From the NCBI GenBank assembly GCA_947455145.1, contig CANGME010000004.1:124001-188000 (forward strand): a stretch of DNA of 64,000 nt. Direction: 5' to 3'. A program made the position numbers and the translations under genes. This document shows, piece by piece, positions 19,038-29,169 of this stretch. A model generated the notes under the pieces. The model was not told where the DNA came from. It saw only the letters and a list, made by a program, of their open reading frames with translations, and made no database searches. Numbering within the stretch: position 1 is the stretch's first letter; every line of letters starts with the position of its first letter. This stretch comes from Comamonadaceae bacterium. GTDB taxonomy: Bacteria; Pseudomonadota; Gammaproteobacteria; Burkholderiales; Burkholderiaceae_C.

Positions 19038-19595
19038 TCAGACCAGAAGACGCGAGGACTTGGGCACGTGCGCCATCAAAAACTCCATCTGATCGACCAG
19101 GATGCGTCGGTTGCGCAGGATGAAGTCTTCCCACAGGCTGGGCACATAGGGGGCGTAGAGCAGCGGCATATGGGCCTGCTCGGGCGTGCGGCTGCTCTTG
19201 CGGTGGTTGCAGGCGCGGCAGGCGGTGACGACGTTCATCCAGGTGTCAATACCGTTTTGGGCAAAGGGGATGATGTGCTCGCGCGTGAGCTCTTCTTCAT
19301 GGTGCACGTCGCCGCAGTAAGCACAGATGTTGCGGTCACGCGTGAAGAGCTTGCTGTTGGTCAGGCTGGGGCGCAGGTTGAAGGGGTTGATGCTGGGCAC
19401 GCCGCGTGTGCCGATGATGCTGTTGACGGTGATGATGGACTGCAAACCCGTGATGGCGTTGTGCCCGCCATGAAACACCGCCACCTCGCCGCCAGACTCC
19501 CAGCGCACCTCATCGGCGGCGTAATGAATCACCGCTTGCTCCAGCGAAATCCACGATTGGGGCAGCCCTTGGGCCGACAGCTTCAAGACTTTCAA
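19038..19595 (-). CDS. HNH endonuclease family protein
   Basis: The 185-residue protein carries the HNH fold: zinc cysteines in NICAYCGDVHHE and VTACRACNHRKSS, and the catalytic strand ELTREHIIPFAQNG between them. I chose a TTG start at 19595 because a perfect AGGAGG lies 6 bases upstream and the family begins KVLKLSAQGLPQSW; the frame stays open further upstream but without a ribosome site. Widespread single-copy relatives in Burkholderiales have no known role, so it need not be a mobile-element enzyme. It is divergent from ribF. Confidence 0.87.
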   Translation of the reverse strand: MKVLKLSAQGLPQSWISLEQAVIHYAADEVRWESGGEVAVFHGGHNAITGLQSIITVNSIIGTRGVPSINPFNLRPSLTNSKLFTRDRNICAYCGDVHHEEELTREHIIPFAQNGIDTWMNVVTACRACNHRKSSRTPEQAHMPLLYAPYVPSLWEDFILRNRRILVDQMEFLMAHVPKSSRLLV

Positions 19596-19738
19596 AACAC
19601 GCCTCCTGAAATGGTCAAAACAACCAGCAACTCGGAACGTCAATGTCTCTGGTGGCCTACAGGGGCTTCCCCTTGGGCCACTACGCCACAATATACCCTG
19701 TTTTTGTCTTTTCCCACTCCAAAAATCCACTCGACTCC

Positions 19739-20725
19739 ATGAAGGTTTTTCGCGGCTTCCACCACCCCGGCATTGCCCCGGCTTGCGCCCTGACGATTGG
19801 CAACTTTGACGGCGTACACCGCGGCCACCAAGCCATGCTGGCCTTGCTGCGCGGCGAGGCGCGCCAGCGCGGTGTGCCCAGTTGCGTGATGACGTTTGAG
19901 CCGCATCCGCGTGACTACTTTGCCGACCTCAGCCACCAGCCTCACTTGGCACCCGCCCGCGTGGGCACGCTGCGTGACAAGCTGACTGAGCTGGAGCGCT
20001 GCGGAGTCGATCAAACCATCGTCCTGCCTTTTGATGCCCGACTGGCGGCCCTGTCGCCGCAGACCTTTATCGACGATGTGTTAATCAAAGGCTTAGGCGC
20101 GCGCTACGTGCTGGTGGGCGATGATTTCCGTTTTGGGGCCAAGCGCGCGGGTGACTACGCCATGTTGGACGCCGCAGGCGTAGCGAGTGGTTTTGACGTG
20201 GCCCGCATGATGAGCTACGAAGTTCATGGCCTGCGCGTCTCCAGTTCCGCCGTGCGTGACGCCCTGGCCACGGGCCGCATGCAGGACGCCGCCGGTCTGT
20301 TAGGCCACCCGTACCACATCGCTGGCCATGTGCTGCATGGGGCCAAGCTGGGCCGCACGCTGGGCTTTCGCACCCTGAACCTGCGGTTTGCCCACTGGAA
20401 GCCCGCCGCCAGCGGGATTTTTGCGGTGCTGGTGCATGGTTTGAGCCCTGAGCCGCTGCAAGGCGTGGCCAACCTGGGCATTCGCCCTTCGCTGGATCCG
20501 AGCGATATCAACGGGGGGCGCGTGCTGCTGGAAACCTATTGCCTGGACTGGCCCGCCAGCCTGGGCGACGACGGGGGCTACGGTAAAATCATCCGCGTAG
20601 AGCTGCTCTACAAACTGCACGACGAGCTCAAGTACGACGGCTTGGATGCCCTTCAAAAAGGCATCGCCAAAGATTGTGATGATGCGCGTGCCTACTTTGC
20701 TTCCACGCCTTCTCATGACCACTGA
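19739..20725 (+). CDS. ribF: Bifunctional riboflavin kinase / FAD synthetase
   Basis: The 328-residue protein converts riboflavin to FMN and then FAD. The N-terminal nucleotidyltransferase domain has [17 protein letters not shown] (about 17-33) and [13 protein letters not shown]. The C-terminal kinase domain has [15 protein letters not shown] and [10 protein letters not shown]. The ATG at 19739 fits the family start. It is the first gene of a ribF-ileS-lspA operon, conserved in many proteobacteria, and its end overlaps ileS by 11 bases. Confidence 0.96.
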   Translation: MKVFRGFHHPGIAPACALTIGNFDGVHRGHQAMLALLRGEARQRGVPSCVMTFEPHPRDYFADLSHQPHLAPARVGTLRDKLTELERCGVDQTIVLPFDARLAALSPQTFIDDVLIKGLGARYVLVGDDFRFGAKRAGDYAMLDAAGVASGFDVARMMSYEVHGLRVSSSAVRDALATGRMQDAAGLLGHPYHIAGHVLHGAKLGRTLGFRTLNLRFAHWKPAASGIFAVLVHGLSPEPLQGVANLGIRPSLDPSDINGGRVLLETYCLDWPASLGDDGGYGKIIRVELLYKLHDELKYDGLDALQKGIAKDCDDARAYFASTPSHDH

Positions 20726-23636
20726 CAACCTCGCCCCTACCCAGTCTGCAGATAAGCCCGACTACCGCAGCACCCTGAACCTGCCCGACACCCCCTTCCC
20801 CATGCGCGGCGACCTGCCCAAGCGCGAGCCGGGCTGGGTCAAAGAGTGGGAAGACAAGGGTATCTACAAAAAACTGCGCGATGCCCGCTGCGGCGCGCCC
20901 AAGTTCGTGCTGCACGACGGCCCGCCCTACGCCAACGGCCAGATCCACATCGGCCACGCGGTGAACAAGATTCTGAAAGACATGATCGTCAAGGCGCGTC
21001 AGCTCAAGGGCATGGACGCGATTTACGTGCCAGGCTGGGACTGTCACGGCCTGCCGATTGAAAATGCGATTGAAAAACTGCACGGCCGCAAACTGTCGCG
21101 CGACGATGTTCAAGCCAAAAGCCGCGCCTTCGCCACCGAGCAGATCGCGGGCCAGATGGCCGACTTCAAGCGCTTGGGCGTGCTGGGCGAGTGGGACAAC
21201 CCCTACCGCACGATGGACTTCGGTAACGAAGCCAACGAAATCCGCGCGCTCAAACGCATCATGGAGCGCGGCTTTGTCTATCGCGGTTTGAAGCCGGTGT
21301 ACTGGTGCTTTGACTGCGGCTCATCGCTCGCTGAGTTCGAGATTGAATACGCGGACAAGAAGAGCACCACGCTGGACGTGGGTTTTGAATGCGCTGAGCC
21401 GGAGAAGTTACTGGCAGCCTTTGGCTTGTCAAACGAAACCGTTCGGTCTGAGCCTGTCGAAGACCTCGCAAGCACTTCGACAAGCTCAGTGCGAACGGAT
21501 AGGCCTATCTTCGCCGTGATCTGGACCACCACCGCCTGGACCCTCCCCGCCAACCAGGCCCTCAACCTCAACCCCGCGCTGGACTACGCCCTCGTGCAGA
21601 CCGAGCGCGGCCTGCTGCTGCTGGCCGCTGTGCTGGTGGACAAGTGCCTTGAGCGCTTTGGCCTGACCGGCAAAGTGCTAGCCACCACGCAGGGCCAAAA
21701 GCTAGATCACATCAACTTCAAGCACCCGCTGTACGACGTGAAAGACGAGCACGGTGTGCATGGCTTCCAGCGTTTCTCCCCCGTGTACCTGGCCGACTAC
21801 GCCACCGCTGACGACGGCACCGGCATCGTGCACTCCTCCCCCGCTTACGGCGTGGAAGACTTCAACAGCTGCGTCGCGCACGGCTTGGCGTTTGACGACA
21901 TCTTGAACCCGGTGCAAGGCAACGGAGCTTACGAGCCCGAGTTCCCCCTGTTCGCCGGGCTGCACATCTGGAAGGCCGTGCCCATCGTGATCGAGGCACT
22001 GCGCAATGCCGGGCGACTCTTCGCCAGCCACGACATCACGCACAGCTACCCGCACTGCTGGCGCCATAAGACGCCTGTGATCTACCGTGCTGCGGCGCAA
22101 TGGTTTGTGTGCATGGACGAAGGCGAAGGGGTTTTCACGAAAGACAAGGCGACGCAGACCTTGCGCCAACTCGCCCTGGCCGCCATCGAAGAAACCCAGT
22201 TCTATCCCGAGAACGGCAAAACCCGCTTGCGCGACATGATTGCCGGTCGCCCCGACTGGTGCATCAGCCGCCAGCGCAACTGGGGCGTGCCCCTGCCCTT
22301 CTTCATCCACAAAGACAGCGGTGAGTTGCACCCCCGCACCATGGCCATCATGGACCAAGCCGCTGCCATGGTGCAGGCTGGGGGCGTGGAGGCCTGGAGC
22401 AAGGCCAGCATTGAATCGATCATCGGCGAGGATGCCGCGCATTACACCAAGTGCACCGACATTCTGGACGTGTGGTTCGACTCCGGCACCACGCACGACC
22501 ACGTGCTGCGCCACAGCCACGCCGCGCAGTCCACCTGGCCAGCCGACCTGTACCTGGAAGGCCACGACCAGCACCGCGGCTGGTTCCACAGTTCGCTGCT
22601 CACCGCCTGCGCCATGTACGACCACGCACCGTACAAGGGCCTGCTCACGCACGGCTTCACCGTGGACGGCAAAGGCCGCAAGATGAGCAAGAGCGAGGGC
22701 AATGTGGTCGCACCCCAGCAGGTCAGCGACAAGCTGGGCGCCGAGATCATCCGCCTGTGGTGCGCTGCCACCGACTACTCGGGCGACCTCGGCATCGACG
22801 ACAAAATTCTGGCCCGCGTGGTGGACACCTACCGCCGCATCCGCAACACGCTCAAGTTCCTGCTGGCCAACATCAGCGACTTTGACGTGAGCAAAGACGC
22901 CGTGCCACTAAGCGAGATGCTGGAAATTGACCGCTACGCCCTGAGCCGCGCAGCCGAGTTGCAAGCCGACATCCTGGCGCACTACGAGGTCTATGAATTC
23001 CACCCGGTGGTGGCCAAGTTGCAGCTTTATTGCTCGGAAGACCTGGGCGGTTTTTACCTGGATGTACTCAAAGACCGGCTCTACACCACCGCCCCCAAAT
23101 CGCTGGCGCGACGCAGTGCGCAAACCGCCTTGCACCAGATCACCCACGCCCTGCTGCGCTGGATGGCCCCGTTCCTTTCCTTCACCGCCGAAGAGGCATG
23201 GAAGGTGGCAGGCCAATCCGAGTCGATCTTCATGGAAACCTATGCCGAGTTGAGCGCGCCCGACGCCGCCCTGCTGGCCAAATGGCGTCGCATTCGCGAG
23301 CTGCGCGAGGCGGTCAACAAAGACATCGAAGTGCTGCGCGCGGATGGCCAAGTCGGCTCGTCGTTGCAAGCCAAGGTGTCATTGGCTGTGGGTGCCGATG
23401 ACCACGCTTTGTTGGCCAGTTTGGGGGATGATTTGAAGTTTGTCTTCATCACATCTGCTATTGATTTAGTAGCTTCAAGTACTATTGAAATAAGGACTAC
23501 AGCCTCAAATGGCACTAAATGTGAGCGCTGCTGGCACTACCGGGACGACGTGGGCAATGACCCGGCCCACCCCACGATTTGCGGCCGCTGCACCAGCAAT
23601 CTGTTTGGCGCAGGTGAAGCGCGGATGTTTGCCTAA
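20715..23636 (+). CDS. ileS: Isoleucyl-tRNA synthetase
   Basis: The 973-residue class I synthetase has HIGH at 78-81 ([10 protein letters not shown]), KMSKS at 656-660, the editing-domain motif [14 protein letters not shown], and C-terminal zinc cysteines (CERCWHY from 936 and CGRC). The ATG at 20715 is chosen by homology; an earlier in-frame start would lie inside ribF. Two oddities are visible. A 60-base palindromic repeat at 21439-21498 adds about 20 residues just before the editing motif. A second dispersed repeat at 23457-23504 codes the segment before the zinc cysteines. Both keep the frame. Confidence 0.97.
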   Translation: MTTDNLAPTQSADKPDYRSTLNLPDTPFPMRGDLPKREPGWVKEWEDKGIYKKLRDARCGAPKFVLHDGPPYANGQIHIGHAVNKILKDMIVKARQLKGMDAIYVPGWDCHGLPIENAIEKLHGRKLSRDDVQAKSRAFATEQIAGQMADFKRLGVLGEWDNPYRTMDFGNEANEIRALKRIMERGFVYRGLKPVYWCFDCGSSLAEFEIEYADKKSTTLDVGFECAEPEKLLAAFGLSNETVRSEPVEDLASTSTSSVRTDRPIFAVIWTTTAWTLPANQALNLNPALDYALVQTERGLLLLAAVLVDKCLERFGLTGKVLATTQGQKLDHINFKHPLYDVKDEHGVHGFQRFSPVYLADYATADDGTGIVHSSPAYGVEDFNSCVAHGLAFDDILNPVQGNGAYEPEFPLFAGLHIWKAVPIVIEALRNAGRLFASHDITHSYPHCWRHKTPVIYRAAAQWFVCMDEGEGVFTKDKATQTLRQLALAAIEETQFYPENGKTRLRDMIAGRPDWCISRQRNWGVPLPFFIHKDSGELHPRTMAIMDQAAAMVQAGGVEAWSKASIESIIGEDAAHYTKCTDILDVWFDSGTTHDHVLRHSHAAQSTWPADLYLEGHDQHRGWFHSSLLTACAMYDHAPYKGLLTHGFTVDGKGRKMSKSEGNVVAPQQVSDKLGAEIIRLWCAATDYSGDLGIDDKILARVVDTYRRIRNTLKFLLANISDFDVSKDAVPLSEMLEIDRYALSRAAELQADILAHYEVYEFHPVVAKLQLYCSEDLGGFYLDVLKDRLYTTAPKSLARRSAQTALHQITHALLRWMAPFLSFTAEEAWKVAGQSESIFMETYAELSAPDAALLAKWRRIRELREAVNKDIEVLRADGQVGSSLQAKVSLAVGADDHALLASLGDDLKFVFITSAIDLVASSTIEIRTTASNGTKCERCWHYRDDVGNDPAHPTICGRCTSNLFGAGEARMFA
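21439..21498. repeat. REP-like palindromic element inside ileS
   Basis: Left arm 21439-21462 begins CCGTTCGGTCTGAGCC and right arm 21475-21498 begins CTTCGACAAGCTCAG. By hand, 21 of 24 arm positions pair, with a 12-base loop. The consensus (CCGTTCG..CTGAGC.TGTCGAAG) is a common intergenic palindrome in Comamonadaceae. Here it lies in frame within ileS, encoding about residues 242-262. A half copy lies at 50505-50530. Confidence 0.85.
23457..23504 (+). repeat. Dispersed short repeat, copy inside ileS
   Basis: The segment begins GCTATTGATTTAGTAGCTTC and continues with CTATTGAAATAAG. Compared with the reverse complement of 45918-45965, 33 of 48 positions match by hand, including exact blocks GTAGCTTC and CTATTGAAATAAG. 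It encodes part of the IleS stretch just before the zinc-binding cysteines without breaking the frame. Confidence 0.7.
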
Positions 23637-23655
23637 GCCCGAACGGAAGCACTGA

Positions 23656-24150
23656 ATGGCCTTCAAAAAATCATCCTCCAGCGGCATCCTGCCTTGGCTC
23701 GGCCTAGCTTTCATCCTGCTACTGGCCGACCAGTTCACCAAGGTGCTCATCGTGGGTGCCTACCACCTGGGTGAAAGCACCTACGTCACCAGCTTCTTCA
23801 ACATCGTGCGCGTGCACAACAGCGGCGCGGCCTTCTCGTTTTTAGCGGGAGCATCGGGCTGGCAACGCTGGTTTTTTGTCGGTATCGGCGTGGCAGCCAC
23901 CGTCTTTATCTTGTGGATGCTCAAAGCGCATGCGGGCCAAAAGCTGTTCTCTTTCGCCATGGCCTGCATCTTGAGCGGGGCCATTGGTAACGTGGTGGAT
24001 AGGTTGATCCACGGCTATGTGATCGATTTCCTGGACTTCCACCTCCAGGGCTGGCACTTCCCCGCCTTTAACGTGGCCGACAGTGCCATCAGCATCGGGG
24101 CGGCTTGCCTAATATTGGACGAGTTGCTGCGTGTACGGCGGGGCCGATAA
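23656..24150 (+). CDS. lspA: Lipoprotein signal peptidase (signal peptidase II)
   Basis: The 164-residue inner-membrane aspartic protease has four membrane segments and removes signal peptides from prolipoproteins. The conserved motifs are DQFTKVLIV near the N-terminus, [13 protein letters not shown], and the two catalytic aspartates in [15 protein letters not shown] and [11 protein letters not shown]. It is the last gene of ribF-ileS-lspA. It lies 19 bases after ileS and ends 40 bases before the next gene. Confidence 0.97.
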   Translation: MAFKKSSSSGILPWLGLAFILLLADQFTKVLIVGAYHLGESTYVTSFFNIVRVHNSGAAFSFLAGASGWQRWFFVGIGVAATVFILWMLKAHAGQKLFSFAMACILSGAIGNVVDRLIHGYVIDFLDFHLQGWHFPAFNVADSAISIGAACLILDELLRVRRGR

Positions 24151-24190
24151 AAAGCGTTTCGTTCATCTCACCTTCCAAAGAATAGACCTC

Positions 24191-25609
24191 ATGAATACAA
24201 CCAGCAGCACACCCGATGAGTCCCTGCTGGAGCCACTGAGGTACACCGCCGACCCTCTGGCCGATGACACGGTCAGCCGCATTGTTGGCCCCTGGCAAGA
24301 GCTGCCAGACTCGCCCCTGCTGCAAGCCACGCTAGACGCTAACACCCTAGCCTGGCAGCGCATGGCAGTAGTGAACCAACTGTTTAGCAAATGGCAAGAC
24401 AACCAAAGCCTGCGCGACTGGCAGTCTGATCCGACCACCACCCCGCCTGAAATCGCCGCCGAATTGACGCAATTTGTACGCACGGCGCAAGCGCTGCCCG
24501 ACTGGGCCGATGCCGACAAAATCGAGCGGGCCGAGCAAATCTTCATTGACAACAGCGTGCTGTCTTGCACGCTGATGTTTTGCGCTAGCCTGCCAGAGTG
24601 TTATGTGATTCCCGATCTGTCATCGGTGCTGCAAGCCACTGGGCAACTGGACAAACGCACCGACTACCGCATTCGCGCCACGGCCGCCATGATCTTCCCC
24701 GTGATGATGCCCGGCGGGCTACTAAAGCCCGAGGGTAGCGGCATTGCCCAAATCCTCAAAGTACGTTTGATCCATGCCACAGTGCGCAACTTGCTGTTGC
24801 GTGGCAACCCGACGCTCGCGCTCAGCGCCCACTCTGCCTCCCATGCTCACCCTGACCAAGGCACAGTGCCACCGCTGGTGAACGAGCAAGTCAAACCCAG
24901 CATGCAAGCCACTTTGTTTGCCCTGGGCTGGGATGTGCATGCCAAAGGCTTGCCCTGCAACCAAGAAGAGCTGGCCTACACGCTCTTGACTTTTAGCTAT
25001 GTCTTTTTGCGCAGCTTACGCCGTTTAGGTTTAGGACTGCCGAGTGCGGACGAAGAGGCCTACCTGCACGCCTGGAACGTGGTGGGCCATGTGCTGGGCC
25101 TGCAAGCTGATCTGCGGGTGGACAACATGGCCGATGCTGAAATTTTGTTCTCCCAGTTGCAAGCCAGAGGCGTGGCGCGACAAGTCACGCCCGACCCTCG
25201 CCCGCACCTGACGCTAGCATTAATGGAGACGATGCAGCAGGTGCTGCCGCTACGCGTGCTCAAGCCCGTGCCTGTGTTGTTGACCCGCTTTCTGTGTGGG
25301 GACGCCACCTCTGCGCAGCTGGGCTTGAACACCCAGGTGTCCTGGGTCTCACGAATGCTGTTCACGCTGGGCATGGGCAGCATCCTTGGGCTGGATCGGT
25401 TGATCCGCTTGGTGTCACCTGGATTTACATTTTCACGCCTGCTCACCCGCTGGGTGGGTGAGCGCTTCATGGCCGATCTGCTGCTGAGTCAGACGCGCAA
25501 ACTCCAGTTGCCCTGGACTTTACGTGGCCAGATCCAAGGGGAGCTGGACAAGAGTCGGGGCAAGAAAAACGCACCCAGCGACAAATCAGTGACCTCAGAC
25601 CCGAAGTAG
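24191..25609 (+). CDS. Oxygenase MpaB / latex-clearing-protein family (DUF2236)
   Basis: The 472-residue protein matches the DUF2236 family, which includes rubber oxygenase Lcp and fungal MpaB. The segment RIRATAAMIFPVMMPGG followed by ILKVRLIHATVRNLLL contains the histidine that in Lcp is the axial haem ligand and the nearby basic residues. There is no signal peptide, so this member is probably cytosolic. Members cleave isoprenoid double bonds with O2; the substrate here is unknown. The ATG at 24191 is used because the residues encoded upstream of it look unrelated to the family. Its 3' end overlaps the convergent kinase gene by 15 bases. Confidence 0.75.
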   Translation: MNTTSSTPDESLLEPLRYTADPLADDTVSRIVGPWQELPDSPLLQATLDANTLAWQRMAVVNQLFSKWQDNQSLRDWQSDPTTTPPEIAAELTQFVRTAQALPDWADADKIERAEQIFIDNSVLSCTLMFCASLPECYVIPDLSSVLQATGQLDKRTDYRIRATAAMIFPVMMPGGLLKPEGSGIAQILKVRLIHATVRNLLLRGNPTLALSAHSASHAHPDQGTVPPLVNEQVKPSMQATLFALGWDVHAKGLPCNQEELAYTLLTFSYVFLRSLRRLGLGLPSADEEAYLHAWNVVGHVLGLQADLRVDNMADAEILFSQLQARGVARQVTPDPRPHLTLALMETMQQVLPLRVLKPVPVLLTRFLCGDATSAQLGLNTQVSWVSRMLFTLGMGSILGLDRLIRLVSPGFTFSRLLTRWVGERFMADLLLSQTRKLQLPWTLRGQIQGELDKSRGKKNAPSDKSVTSDPK

Positions 25610-27358
25610 GTTGGCAATCAGGCTGCGCAGCTTGGCGGCGGGCAAGGGTTTTTTCAATAACGGGATGCCCAAGGCCTTGGCTTGTGCTCCGTTCACGGGT
25701 TCGGTATCGCCCGTCATGATGGCCGCAGGCACCGCACGACCGCAGTAGGCCCGAATATCGTGAATGGCCTCCAAACCTGTTTTGCCTTCACGCAGCCGGT
25801 GATCGGCCAGGATGACGTCAGGAATGCGCTCACGGGTTTTCAAGACCTCCAGCGCCTCGACGGCCGAGTCGGCGGTGATGATGGCGTAGCCCCAATTCTC
25901 AAGCAGCTTGGCCACCGATTCTCGAATCTTCACATCGTCATCCACCAGCAGTATCAAAGCGTTTTCCGAATGATCTAAAGGTGGTTCCACCATTTCTGTT
26001 GAGGTCAAAACCTGGGGCATGCCCAAGGGCACGGTCACCCCGAAGACAGAGCCCTTTTGCGGGGTGGACCGTAACGTCAAAGTGTGGCCCATCGCACGGG
26101 CCAGGTTGTCCACAATCGCCAAGCCCAGGCCCAAGCCTTTGCGCCGATCGCGCTCGGGGTTCTCCAGCTGGATGAACTCGCCAAAGATGTGTTGCTGCTG
26201 ATCCAGGGGAATACCAACGCCAGTGTCATGCACCTCAATGCGCAGCCCACCGGCCACACGCCGACAGCCCAAAAGAACTTTGCCTGTGCGCGTGTACTTG
26301 AACGCATTCGCCACCAGGTTGCGCACTATACGTTCAAGCAGCACGGGGTCACTGTGCACCCAAGCCGAGCAGTACACAACGCGGTACCGCAAGCCTTTGT
26401 CTTGGGCCAACATTGAGAACTCAGCACGCATGCGCTGGAGCAAATCAGCCACGGGGTAATCTCGACGGATCGGCCGTACCACTGAGATATCAGCCTGAGA
26501 AAAATCCAGCAAAGCGTCAAGCAACTCGCCCAATTCACGACCGGTGGCCCGGATGTTCTCGGCCAAGGCGTGGCTGGGGTGGGCTTGTAATTCAAGGTTG
26601 AGGGCGGCTGAAAAAAACTCCAAGGCCTGCACCGGCTGGCGCAGGTCATGGCTGGCCGTGGCCATGAAACGGGTCTTGTCGCGGTTGGCTTTTTCTGCCT
26701 GACTTTGCGCCTGCTGGGCAATTTCTTTTTGTTCTGTCAATTCCGTGATCAGCGCCTGATTGTGGAGTTGAAGGTGAATGGACTTAATGACACTGACACC
26801 CATTTTTTTCGTCAAATACAGGTTGATGGGAATGGACAGCAAGACCACGAAGCCCACCAACATATCGAACCGGTCCTGAGTCAAAAAACAACGCAGCGAG
26901 AACGGCACAAGTGCCAGCAGCACATAGACCACATGCGCTTGCCGATACGCAGCGTGCAACATGATGGAGCCAATGGACATGATGACCAAGACCAGTGCCA
27001 ACTCCCCTAGGGATAGAAAGCTTTCAGGAAAGAACCAAACCCCCGCGAACCCCATCAAACCGCCGGACAAGAGAACCGAAAATGTGTAACTTCGACCCCA
27101 GCGCGAGGCATCAAAATCGGTTTCTCTCACGCGTTGAAATTGCAAACCCAATAACCAACGCCCCCAGGCCAACACAGCCACGGCGATCAGCCAAATCACC
27201 AGGCCCCGCCCTTGCCCACCGCTCCACAGCATGACCACCAAACCAAAGGAGATGGCGAAGTTGCTCAGCAGCGCAAAGGTCAAATGATCGAACAAAAATT
27301 TGATGCGCTCACGCAGAACCTCGCGCTCAAATTTCTCATCCACTTCGGGTCCGTTCAT
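25595..27358 (-). CDS. Hybrid sensor histidine kinase / response regulator
   Basis: The 587-residue protein has about six membrane segments (25-185) and a coiled linker. The H-box FMATASHDLRQPVQAL carries His237, the N-box NLVANAFKYT lies at 347-356, and the G-boxes are DTGVGIP and GLGLGLAIVD. A C-terminal receiver domain has VDDD at 472-475, phospho-acceptor Asp519 and Lys569. The SHDLRQP variant is typical of betaproteobacterial hybrid kinases. The input signal is unknown and no cognate regulator is adjacent. It overlaps the 3' end of the oxygenase gene. Confidence 0.93.
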   Translation of the reverse strand: MNGPEVDEKFEREVLRERIKFLFDHLTFALLSNFAISFGLVVMLWSGGQGRGLVIWLIAVAVLAWGRWLLGLQFQRVRETDFDASRWGRSYTFSVLLSGGLMGFAGVWFFPESFLSLGELALVLVIMSIGSIMLHAAYRQAHVVYVLLALVPFSLRCFLTQDRFDMLVGFVVLLSIPINLYLTKKMGVSVIKSIHLQLHNQALITELTEQKEIAQQAQSQAEKANRDKTRFMATASHDLRQPVQALEFFSAALNLELQAHPSHALAENIRATGRELGELLDALLDFSQADISVVRPIRRDYPVADLLQRMRAEFSMLAQDKGLRYRVVYCSAWVHSDPVLLERIVRNLVANAFKYTRTGKVLLGCRRVAGGLRIEVHDTGVGIPLDQQQHIFGEFIQLENPERDRRKGLGLGLAIVDNLARAMGHTLTLRSTPQKGSVFGVTVPLGMPQVLTSTEMVEPPLDHSENALILLVDDDVKIRESVAKLLENWGYAIITADSAVEALEVLKTRERIPDVILADHRLREGKTGLEAIHDIRAYCGRAVPAAIMTGDTEPVNGAQAKALGIPLLKKPLPAAKLRSLIANLLRV

Positions 27359-27386
27359 GGTGAGTCCGTCCTCTTAAATGCGCCAA

Positions 27387-28325
27387 TTAAACGGGCGTCA
27401 GCACTTTGCCGCAGGCAAAATAACTCGCCAGGTTGTCGCAAACGAGTTGCTCCATGTCCCTGCGGGACTCTCGGGTGAAACCGGCAATGTGAGACAACAG
27501 CACAACATTGTCCAGGCCGAGCAACGGGGCGGGAACATGGGGTTCGTTTTCAAACACATCCAAGCCTGCACCACCCAAACGCCCTTCACCCAAGGCAGCC
27601 ACCAGCGCCACCTCATCGACCACGGTGCCGCGTGCAATGTTCACCAAGATGCCCTGGGGGCCTAGAGCGTCGAGCACCTCGCGCGAGACCAGATGCCGGG
27701 TCGATGGTCCGCCCACGCAAGCCACCACCAAAAAATCGGCCCATTGCGCCAACTCAATCAAGGAAGCCATATGCGTGTGCGCCGACCCTGCCACCGGCTT
27801 GCGACTGTGGTAGCGCACGTCCATGTCAAAGCCACTAGCTCGCCGGGCTATCGTTTGGCCAATCCCGCCAAAACCGAGTAAGCCCAGGCGCTTGCCGTAC
27901 ACGCGGGTCATCAAGGGCCGCTGGCTTGTTTTCCAGTCGCCCCGGCGCACAAAGCGATCAGTCGCCGATAGGCCGCGCGCCACGTCAAGCATCAGGCCAA
28001 AAGCCAAATCTGCCACGCAACCGTCAAGCACCTTGGGCGTGTTGGCAACCTGTAGACCCTGCTGGCGGGCCGCTGCGAGGTCAATCTTGTCATACCCCAC
28101 ACCGAAGTTCACGATGAACTTGGCCTGTGGCAGGGCGGCCAGCAATTCGGCTGGGCAGGCATGGCGCAAATGCGTGACAACACCTTCAAATTCAGTTCCA
28201 TGCTCGGCCAGAAAGGCTGCGGGCTTGGCCTCTTGCCACAGGGGGTGTATGTCGTACAGCGTGGCCAGCTTGGCATCCAGCGCGGGTGTGATTGGGCCGA
28301 TTTGCAGCAAACGATGGTGCGTCAT
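27387..28325 (-). CDS. D-isomer 2-hydroxyacid dehydrogenase (NAD(P)-dependent)
   Basis: The 312-residue enzyme has the Rossmann motif LGLLGFGGIGQTIARRA and the catalytic residues of the family: Arg in GGPSTRHLV, Glu in the FENEPHVP region and His in LLSHIAGFT. This subgroup often reduces glyoxylate or hydroxypyruvate; the exact substrate is not readable. It lies in a run of same-strand genes with a class II aldolase and a quinone reductase, 26 bases after the aldolase, suggesting one catabolic operon for a hydroxyacid or sugar acid. Confidence 0.9.
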   Translation of the reverse strand: MTHHRLLQIGPITPALDAKLATLYDIHPLWQEAKPAAFLAEHGTEFEGVVTHLRHACPAELLAALPQAKFIVNFGVGYDKIDLAAARQQGLQVANTPKVLDGCVADLAFGLMLDVARGLSATDRFVRRGDWKTSQRPLMTRVYGKRLGLLGFGGIGQTIARRASGFDMDVRYHSRKPVAGSAHTHMASLIELAQWADFLVVACVGGPSTRHLVSREVLDALGPQGILVNIARGTVVDEVALVAALGEGRLGGAGLDVFENEPHVPAPLLGLDNVVLLSHIAGFTRESRRDMEQLVCDNLASYFACGKVLTPV

Positions 28326-28351
28326 GTGGGAAAGTTTTCAGCCTGAAGTGT

Positions 28352-29125
28352 TCAATCTTTGTAGGAAGGGTCACGCGAATCCAGCAGGCGCAGCAGAGCG
28401 GGCCATTCACGCTCACCATGCGGGGGAAAGCGTCCGTGTTTGTCGGGTGAGGGTTGGCGACGCAGTTGTTGAAAGGTCTTGTCAATAATAGGTTGAGGCG
28501 GCAAGCGCAGGCTTGCGCCCGCTGACAGGGTAAGCAACTGGGTCTGACAAGCGCGCTCCAATCTCAGCATGTTGACAAAGGCCTCAGCCACAGTGACACC
28601 TACCGTAAGTAAGCCGTGGTTGCGCAAAATCATGACGTCGTTAGCACCCAGATCGGCCACCAAGCGCTGGCGTTCGTCCAGGTCCACCGCCACGCCTTCA
28701 AAGTCATGGTAGGCCACACTACCGGCAAAGCGCATGGCGGTCTGGTTCAGGGGCAGCAAGCCGCAGTCCAGCGCGGACACGGCCATGCCCGCAGGCGTGT
28801 GGGTGTGCAGCACACAGGTGATGTCGTGGCGCGCGCCGTGGATGGCACTGTGGATCACGTAGCCGGGTTGGTTGACGGTGTAGTGCACATGCGGGTTGTG
28901 GATGACCTTGCCATCCAGCGCCACTTTGATGAGGCTGGAGGCGGTGATCTCGTGGTACATCAGACCGAAGGGGTTGATGAGGAAGTGTTCGTCCTCCCCC
29001 GGCACCCGAACCGTGATGTGGTTGAGAATCATGTCGCTCATGCCGTACAAGTCCACCAAGCGGTAGCAGGCGGCCAGGTCGATGCGGGCTTGTTGTTCCG
29101 CGTTGGAAATAGAACTGCTTGTCAT
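28352..29125 (-). CDS. Class II aldolase/adducin family protein
   Basis: The 257-residue protein carries the zinc site of the class II aldolase/adducin fold: histidines in CVLHTHTPAGMA and a further one in MILRNHGLLTVG, with the phosphate or substrate loop near LNHITVRVPG at the N-terminus. Members include sugar-phosphate aldolases and decarboxylases; the N-terminal DLAACYRLVDLYGMSD segment is typical of the broad, unassigned subgroup common in betaproteobacteria. It lies between the quinone reductase and the 2-hydroxyacid dehydrogenase, all on the minus strand. Confidence 0.88.
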   Translation of the reverse strand: MTSSSISNAEQQARIDLAACYRLVDLYGMSDMILNHITVRVPGEDEHFLINPFGLMYHEITASSLIKVALDGKVIHNPHVHYTVNQPGYVIHSAIHGARHDITCVLHTHTPAGMAVSALDCGLLPLNQTAMRFAGSVAYHDFEGVAVDLDERQRLVADLGANDVMILRNHGLLTVGVTVAEAFVNMLRLERACQTQLLTLSAGASLRLPPQPIIDKTFQQLRRQPSPDKHGRFPPHGEREWPALLRLLDSRDPSYKD

Positions 29126-29169
29126 GGGCCTGGCCTCCTTTGGGGTGGTGATTGTTGGACGTTTTCGAC

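Noticed and set aside
21702-22652. 316-codon minus-strand frame opposite ileS
   Set aside because: Antisense shadow of a conserved synthetase; no start signal or recognisable motif.
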